Positions 30,254 through 36,017 of a stretch of DNA of 36,017 nt are shown here, piece by piece. This stretch comes from Gymnopilus junonius (taxonomy: Eukaryota > Basidiomycota > Agaricomycetes > Agaricales > Galerinaceae): positions 1-36,017 of the forward strand of contig JADNYJ010000327.1 of the NCBI GenBank assembly GCA_015501075.1, written 5' to 3'. The position numbers and the translations under genes are program-made. The first letter of the stretch is position 1. The number at the start of each line of letters is the position of its first letter. Below the pieces are notes generated by a model. The model was not told where the DNA came from and did not search any database. It was given only the letters and a program-made list of their open reading frames with translations.

Positions 30254-31735
30254 ATGCAGAAACACATTCCTTTGACTGCAAACTGGGTGGTAGAGAACGT
30301 CCCTGTCGATATATGGCGGACCATCTTTGACATTCTCATTACCCAACTCACAGCACCTGACCCGGACTCTGATCCAACCCAGGCCGCTCTCATTCTTACA
30401 CATGTATGCTCCTCCTGGAGGACCATAGCCAGCAATACCCCTGAACTGTGGACCGACGTCGACGTCTGTATCTCCTCCTCAGAGGAAAAGGGTAGTTCTC
30501 CAGGTACCGACCAGCCAAGCCTCAACTTGCATACCCTCTGTCTTGTCCTCCGAAATGCGCGCCATGTACCTCTCACAATGAAACTCCAATCCGAGCTGCC
30601 TTTGGTCCCAAGTCAATGTGACCTGAAGCTAATCCAATGCTTCTTGGAAGAGATGCACCGGGCGAAGGACCTCACAGTTGACCTTGGCATTCTAGACAGG
30701 CTACAACTCTTGGATAAGAGCTTATTCGATGACATTATGGCGAAAGCCCAACCTGCACCTCAGTTGACAAAGTTGTCTTTACGTGTCGCGGATAATGTCG
30801 TACCCTTTCCTCCTATCCTATCGACATCGTGGTCTCCTGCACCATTTCTGTGGAGCCTCTTACCCAACGGCGCAGCAGGGGTGGTGTTAGACGATGTCCT
30901 GGGATTAAAAACATCCCAATTCCCATTCCATCAGCTCACGACGTTGGAAATCGATACTAATGTATCGATAGAAGCATTTTTTTCTCTCCTTTCCACCACT
31001 CCATCCCTTCAGAGCGGAATATTCAAGAAGATCGAAGGCGAGGCTCCTGCAGAAGATTCAACTGCGACTCCAATCTGCCTTCCTTTTCTCCAGGTGTTGC
31101 AGATGGGTGGTGATTGTTGGGAAACGGAGGAGTGCCCCCCTCTGATGGACCTCTTGCCATTTATCAATGCGCCGCAGCTCACCATGCTCAAGTTGCAAAA
31201 GGACCGCCGGATCTCCGTGGATGCTTTCGAAACGTTCATTCAAAATTCTTCTTGCGAGCTCAAACACCTTCACATGGATATTGAAGAATCCCATCAGGTC
31301 GAGAAGATAGAGTGTCTGAAACTCTTACCGTGCCTTGAATCTTTCGACATCAGCACCCTGTCCAAGTCCCAAAGAGACCGTAGAGATGCCAATTATGTGC
31401 GAGAAGTGTTCACCACCGCCATGACTGAATGGGATGGAGCGAAGCGCGAGTTCGTGATTTGTCCGAAGCTGAAGAAGATAAAATTGGATTATGGTGCATT
31501 GGCCAATACTGACACGACGATTTTTTCAGATATGGTCGAGGCCAGGTGGGAGCGTTCAGGAAGATCGAACGAGTTTGAAGTGGAGATCGAACGAATGGGT
31601 GCTCTGTTAATAGATAAAAACAGAAAGTCACCAAATTGCAACTCGGAAACAATGCATCTCTTACAACTACAGGAATCTGGGCTTAATCTCAAACACGATC
31701 TTGAATTTATTTGGGGCGCAGTGATTTTACAGTAA
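30254..31735 (+). CDS. F-box protein, intact (493 aa, single exon)
   Basis: ATG at 30254, stop at 31733-31735, uninterrupted. The F-box spans about residues 13-68: NVPVDIWRTIFDILI, then LILTHVCSSWRTIASNTPEL with the conserved Cys-Ser-x-Trp-Arg. The rest is an irregular Leu-rich region (QLTTLEIDTNVSIEAFFSLL, LQVLQMGGDCWE, LTMLKLQKDRR, LKHLHMDIEE) of the type that recognises substrates in SCF E3 ubiquitin ligases. No intron signals are needed. It is the only F-box locus in the window with a complete frame; a GATA-motif cluster lies in its promoter. The protein partner is unknown. Confidence 0.85.
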   Translation: MQKHIPLTANWVVENVPVDIWRTIFDILITQLTAPDPDSDPTQAALILTHVCSSWRTIASNTPELWTDVDVCISSSEEKGSSPGTDQPSLNLHTLCLVLRNARHVPLTMKLQSELPLVPSQCDLKLIQCFLEEMHRAKDLTVDLGILDRLQLLDKSLFDDIMAKAQPAPQLTKLSLRVADNVVPFPPILSTSWSPAPFLWSLLPNGAAGVVLDDVLGLKTSQFPFHQLTTLEIDTNVSIEAFFSLLSTTPSLQSGIFKKIEGEAPAEDSTATPICLPFLQVLQMGGDCWETEECPPLMDLLPFINAPQLTMLKLQKDRRISVDAFETFIQNSSCELKHLHMDIEESHQVEKIECLKLLPCLESFDISTLSKSQRDRRDANYVREVFTTAMTEWDGAKREFVICPKLKKIKLDYGALANTDTTIFSDMVEARWERSGRSNEFEVEIERMGALLIDKNRKSPNCNSETMHLLQLQESGLNLKHDLEFIWGAVILQ

Positions 31736-32700
31736 CAGTGGATAGCTAATTATGGAGGTCGGCGGGTAACTCAAAGTGGCTTTTCAGTGAGGTAGTAAAT
31801 TGTTATATTGAAGGAGGTTTGACATGTATATCGTCGACTATAGAACATTCTCTATTCTTACCAGCATTCAATTGCTCCGCCCAGATGTTCCCAAGCTCCA
31901 ACCTGCTTCCTACGTACCCTAAAAAAAAAAAGTCGTTCTAGAATTTGGTGTTTAGAGTTTGAAACTGGAAAATGCAAGTAGCATTAGCATTTTTGTGAGA
32001 GATGAAAGAAAGGTTGATACATGATCATTTCCCCCACCTCCCTTCCCATCACGCCGCAGTTCTAACCTAACCCCCTCCAGCTTGGTATTAGACTTGACAT
32101 TCGTCGCTGGTGTGTCAATCTGGAGGTCGACAATGGTGCAGCCAATAAATAGCGCTAGGAGGCGATGTAGAATATACCCAACGACAACAGGAACCCGAAC
32201 GCCATAACCCTCATAGACACCACCACCCACCCCACCTCATCCCACCCACCCACCTCTTCACCCATGTCAATAGCACAACCGGCAACTACCACCAATAAAT
32301 AGTGACCAACGACTACCAAATGGCTCCACGTACATCTGCTGCTGGGTGACAGGAATCGGAAGCCGAGGCGAGGCTACCGTAGGCTTGGATCCAGTTACAA
32401 TAAGAAATTCCTCACTTTGAAGACTGTCAGCTGTCAGTGAAGGCCACCTAGGGAGAGGTTATGGTGCTGAAACAGCTTGACTGGGGAATAGGCCCACATC
32501 GGCCAAGATGATAACAATAAAGAGGAGAACGTGAAAAGAGGCAGGAAATTTGGAAGTGCCGATAATAGGAGGTTCTGTGCCAAGTTCTACTTACTCGAAC
32601 AGTCTGGTGCTTCTGTCCATTATCTACTCCTCACATTCACATCCCTGACATCCTGTCGTCGTCTTGTTGATCCCCACCCTAGTCTATCTTATGCTTCATC
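31736..32700. other. Gene-poor stretch with C-rich low-complexity DNA
   Basis: No gene is supported. A low-complexity CCCACC/CCACCT tract lies at about 32220-32260. Confidence 0.5.
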
Positions 32701-32760
32701 TAGTGATGTGCGGGCTTGGCTTTGGCTCAAAGCCTGGGTTTGGGCTGGCTTTTGGCTGAT
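32701..32760 (+). mobile_element. Possible left end of a third hAT-like element
   Basis: TAGTGATGTGCGGGCTTGGC at 32701 has a TAGTG start like the two complete elements, and is followed by reiterated GGCTTTGG/GGGCTGGC motifs typical of sub-terminal repeats. I find no matching right end, so it is either a truncated copy or chance resemblance. Confidence 0.3.
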
Positions 32761-32928
32761 CTGCTCGCGAATCCTTCATGTCGTGACTCATGTAGCTGGT
32801 ACTTCGACACATTTTCTAGCAAGTCCCAGATACCTCGCACTTCACTACCAGGGACCACGAAACTAGGACCACCATCGACTTCTCTTGCCCAGGTCACGTG
32901 CAAGTGCAAGGTCGCGCTCAATCTGTCA

Positions 32929-33254
32929 ATGTTGATTGTTGATTCGTTTCTACCTCCTCCATCACCTCTCAATCCACCCTCAACCTCTCAGGACCTCCAA
33001 TCCGTCATCACTCACATCATCTTTATCTCGTCTTCTACTGATCAATCTGTCCATACCGTCCAGGCGATGGAACGACGGTGAAGACATCATTCTCACCGTA
33101 GTTCGAATCTTGCTTGCTTCGAGCTCGACTGGGAGCCGTCAATGCTCTTAAAACCCTATCTTGGATCCAAGAAGTCTTGAAGGAGTACAGGGTCATTGCG
33201 AGAATCGTTGGAGGTGATGCAGGTGGTGAAGTTGGCAGTGAAGGACAAGCATAG
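32929..33254 (+). other. Coding-looking region in two frames, identity unknown
   Basis: ATG at 32929 opens MLIVDSFLPPPSPLNPP and runs to HTVQAMERR (stop about 33081). A second frame, open from 33102 to TAG at 33252-33254, reads LRARLGAVNALKTLSWIQEV and VIARIVGGDAGGEVG. The 20-odd bases between are too short for an intron. Composition suggests former coding sequence with a frameshift, but I recognise no family; an overlapping 158-codon minus-strand frame competes. Confidence 0.25.
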
Positions 33255-33740
33255 GACATCTCGAGCAGCGGGAAGTGTGAGAGACCAACTGGAGCCCTGA
33301 TAGTGTGAACGGCAAGGCTACGCCTACCAAAAGGACCCTGTTTGCACCTTATGGGTTCCAGCGCAATAGCCGAGTCCACGTCGATTCCGAACATTGAAGT
33401 TTGCTCATTCATCTTATTCACGTTTGGCCTGGTGAGCTCGTAGGCAAAGGGATGAGAGATGTAAACTACAGTACAAGATTCGATAAACTGTGATTGCATA
33501 AATATTACCAAAAACGATTATTCCAATGCTACATTGACAACAATGTTCGGGTAAACGACATCCAACGAGTCTGCCTCTGGCGGAGAGCCCTGTGAGGGTG
33601 AAAGTAAAAGGGAAGTTAACAGTTTCGATATGCAGTCTTCGGAAGATCGCACAAGGTCACCATTGGCATTTGATGATCCAAATCATGATTGCCATATATA
33701 GATAATCGACACATATGTTGTGAATAAGCTGTGGCCGTCC

Positions 33741-34924
33741 TCAAGGATGGATGCTTATTCTGGGGAAGGCACGTCCTAAGGACCCAGCTCTCCTATCAAG
33801 CGGTTGTGGATTGAATTTAGCAAGTGCTTCTCGACTCAATATTTGTTGTAAGGCGATGATGTCGATTTCTTCTAGTACTGTAGGCTGCACCATGTCACTG
33901 AACAGGCGGGTTAGTTGGTTAAAGAAGGGAACTCGAGGATGTCGGGGGTAAGAAATCGAATGGCGATCTTCTGTAGGGAGGGAAGGGCATCGAGAGGAAT
34001 GACACTACCAAGTTGGGGTCAACCATTTCTTTAATAAAAGATCTAATTCATGCAGGTAGAAATTTTTGAGCATTAGCCACAAGGATGGGTATAAAAGAAG
34101 TACATTAACCTACATATCAAGGAATGCAAGAGACTTCGATACTGCTTTCATAAGTAGATATTTCACGGCATCAGCCAAGAGCAACGTCATTGTTTAATCG
34201 ATTCCATGTTGGAGATGCCAGTCCTCTTAGAGTGCAGTCAGACTCCACAAAGCCATATTTCACTGTATTCGACAAATATTGTCCCAGTCGCAACAATGAC
34301 ATCGACGAGCCTGCAAAAGCATCCGGCGGCGCAAATTCCACCTTGAAAAGACGAAGACTCAAAGTCCTCAACGAACGTCTGACTAAATCTTCAGGAGTAT
34401 TCTCCATCCATTCCAGTTCCAGATTGACGAGCGACGGAATCCAAGCCAGATTGATCAAGGACCGTGATATGTCGAGAGGGATGGTATTCCAAGGCACGCG
34501 TTCCAGGTGTAGAGTTTTCAGGTTTGAGGCTCTGGATTCAATGACAGAGAGGAGTCTCTTCAGGTCTGGGGAGAGGAAATAAACTAGACCAAGTGTGATG
34601 ATCAACTCTTGAACGATTAGCGATAGGTCCAACGCGGGCGATGTGAGGAGTTCGGTGAGGCCACGGACACGTTGGGAAAAGTCATCAATCAAATGCTCCT
34701 CTGAGAATTGCGATCATATGTAGGCTTGGGTGAGCCTAACTTGATGGTCGACCATAGGCGCCTTCGAGCTGTTGAACTGAAATCTTTGGAGACGAGGCAG
34801 CAAGAAAGTAGCATATTTCTCGCATTTGAGGTGGTAAGATCGCCCACGAAAGAACTGGGGAGATGGTTAATGAATTTGATTATATTTCGGGAGGAAAGTT
34901 GAAAAGTGAGTCCTGGATTGGCAT
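33741..34924 (-). pseudogene. F-box/LRR protein gene with several frameshifts
   Basis: ATG at 34924 opens MPIQDSLFNFPPEI and stops at once; one base later the F-box continues IIKFINHLPSSFVGDL to SCCLVSKDFSSTARRRLWST. A second shift near 34700 leads into EEHLIDDFSQRVRGLTELL and a long LRR region down to 34171. C-terminal text returns at about 34000 (VIPLDALPSLQKIAIRFLTP), shifts once more near 33920 and reads LTRLFSDMVQPTVLEEID to a stop at 33741. About 150 bp of unreadable sequence separates the last two parts. Order and spacing fit one decayed F-box gene, although the last piece might belong to a neighbour. Confidence 0.5.
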
Positions 34925-35240
34925 GAGTCCTGGCTGCGGTACGTGAGGTTACATTCTGACTTTAAATGGCCCTAACTTATGTTTGAATCACTCACAAAGG
35001 CCCTGCATAAAGAAAACGACAAGCAAAATGTCAGTAAAAATAGTGCTACCACTTCAACTGAAGACAGTCGAGGCTAAATCTCAGTCGTACCAATTGTTGG
35101 GATTATTTAGGTGAATAGCATAGTAATTAATAGCTACAGGAGCTCTTAAATACGTAGCTAGCCTGTATCTACATTATAATGATAACTACATAACTGGATT
35201 AGTAAGTGGATTAATAAGAGTTATTTTCTAGAAGAAGTAA
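34925..35240. other. AT-rich spacer, nothing recognised
   Basis: Short A+T-rich sequence between the F-box pseudogene and the 3' end of the possible small secreted gene. No repeat ends or RNA found. Confidence 0.4.
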
Positions 35241-35612
35241 TCAGTGCCGGATTTGATCTCCAACACCAATGAACAGTAATATCCATTCAGAACCATCTAC
35301 ACTCAAATCTGAAGTATAGGACAAAAATGTAAGTAGAGAGTACTCAGCCAGGTTACTCGTGACATCAGACCAGGGCAGGCTACCCAGAACTAAGTATATT
35401 AAGAAAGATCATCAGAAATGCGGTTCTGTACTGATCCATGAGCGACTTACTATTCCCTTGTTCATTGTTAATCTCTGAACAACAGAATCGACTGCTCAGC
35501 ATCTCGAAGTCTCTAACCTCATAAAATAAAGAACTTACTGGGTAAGCGGGTGGGAAGAAAGACAGCCATATGGATTCAGGACGAGCACAAATGCAAGAGA
35601 AAAGAGCTTCAT
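35241..35612 (-). CDS. Possible small secreted protein (87 aa, 3 exons)
   Basis: ATG at 35612 starts MKLFSLAFVLVLNPYGC, a good signal peptide. Model exons in transcript order: 35612-35539, 35491-35451, 35389-35241, with GTAAGT donors and 47- and 61-nt introns; frame continuous to TGA at 35241. Exon 2 carries a Cys-Cys pair (RFCCSEINNEQ); the last exon is polar to hydrophobic and Cys-free. A TATA box and pyrimidine-rich leader lie upstream. The CC pair alone recalls hydrophobins, but the eight-Cys pattern is absent, so I assign no family. The splice pattern, especially the first acceptor, is the weak point. Confidence 0.35.
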
Positions 35613-35674
35613 ATTGAATGATAGCGCCGTATAAAATTTTATTGTTCTGAACGGACGAGAAGAGAAGAGTTCTG

Positions 35675-35682
35675 CTTTATAT
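35675..35682 (-). promoter_or_regulatory. Putative TATA box of the small secreted gene
   Basis: Minus-strand ATATAAAG, 63-70 bp upstream of the ATG at 35612 and followed by a CT-rich leader (TCTTCTCTTCTCGTCC). Confidence 0.4.
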
Positions 35683-36017
35683 CCAGAGATAATAGTTCCG
35701 ATTTAGCAAGAGAGAGGAGGCTGACACAGCATGATGTGAACTGGTATATTTTCAGAGTATATCTGAGATAAGTTCAGTACTCGAAAACATGATCTTTTAA
35801 AAATAACTCTTCCCCCAAGATATTGCATGAAGAAACAGTCGGTCGTCGATAAAGCACAATTATAAAGGCCATGAAAACCATAAGTGACCCGAGGGTGAAG
35901 GACTCGAGTTTGCACAGAGCAGCAGCTCGTCCTACGGAGACCAGTATCTGAACGCCATGGGCTAAGAAACGCCAACCAGGCAAGCGATAAATGCACGGAA
36001 TTGCATTGCAGGTCCAT
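35683..36017. other. Right edge, no gene recognised
   Basis: A minus-strand frame of 104 codons runs off the edge (35703-36017) without a recognisable domain; it may be chance. Confidence 0.4.

Noticed and set aside
33035..33511. 158-codon minus-strand frame
   Set aside because: No domain and no promoter-like context; it overlaps a plus-strand segment with better coding character. Left unassigned.
35241..35612. Hydrophobin
   Set aside because: Only one Cys-Cys pair is present; the eight-Cys spacing is missing.
1..36017. tRNA, rRNA or a clustered biosynthetic pathway
   Set aside because: I found no cloverleaf with a proper T-loop, no rRNA segment and no backbone enzyme for secondary metabolism.

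Overview
The window looks like nuclear DNA of a mushroom-forming basidiomycete (Agaricomycetes). The evidence is genes split by many 47-70 bp GT-AG introns, repeated F-box/LRR genes of the agaric type, a tandem pair of SNG1-like (DUF3533) membrane proteins, a Ure2-like glutathione S-transferase, an RNI-type LRR protein, and hAT-type MITEs with 8-bp target duplications. I saw no bacterial operon, CRISPR, tRNA or rRNA features. Everything below comes from reading the sequence; no database search was run.

Layout. 1-4.8 kb: the 3' part of a nucleotidyltransferase-fold gene, a broken F-box gene, a heavily frameshifted NmrA-like relic and a doubtful small gene. 4.8-10.4 kb: two head-to-tail DUF3533/SNG1-like genes of 457 and 463 aa after splicing, separated by a foldback element and an F-box C-terminal fragment. 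10.4-15 kb: mostly decayed sequence with one broken F-box gene. 15-17.6 kb: AT-rich transposon zone with two complete non-autonomous hAT-like elements (perfect 8-bp target duplications), one carrying a 21-bp minisatellite. 17.6-24 kb: an intact GST gene and a scrap of a second GST start, another copy of the foldback element, two broken F-box genes, one F-box scrap and a secreted aspzincin-like metallopeptidase. 24-31.7 kb: the best-preserved stretch, holding a 575-aa RNI-like LRR protein, a 637-aa trypsin-like peptidase-domain protein and an intact 493-aa F-box protein. 31.7-36 kb: gene-poor, with a hAT-like end fragment, another broken F-box gene and a possible small secreted protein.

The main theme is F-box gene turnover: eight F-box-type loci or fragments, of which only the one at 30254-31735 reads through without a stop, frameshift or deletion. 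The neighbouring multi-exon genes keep perfect reading frames over hundreds of codons and many splice junctions, so the breaks look biological rather than sequencing noise. The secreted peptidase, the GST and the two membrane proteins are the usual accessory functions of wood- or litter-decay fungi, but no shared pathway can be shown. I did not find a clear new multi-gene system. The most unusual items are the conserved 98-99 bp foldback repeat, the minisatellite-bearing hAT MITE, the exon-structure divergence of the DUF3533 pair, and the F-box graveyard.
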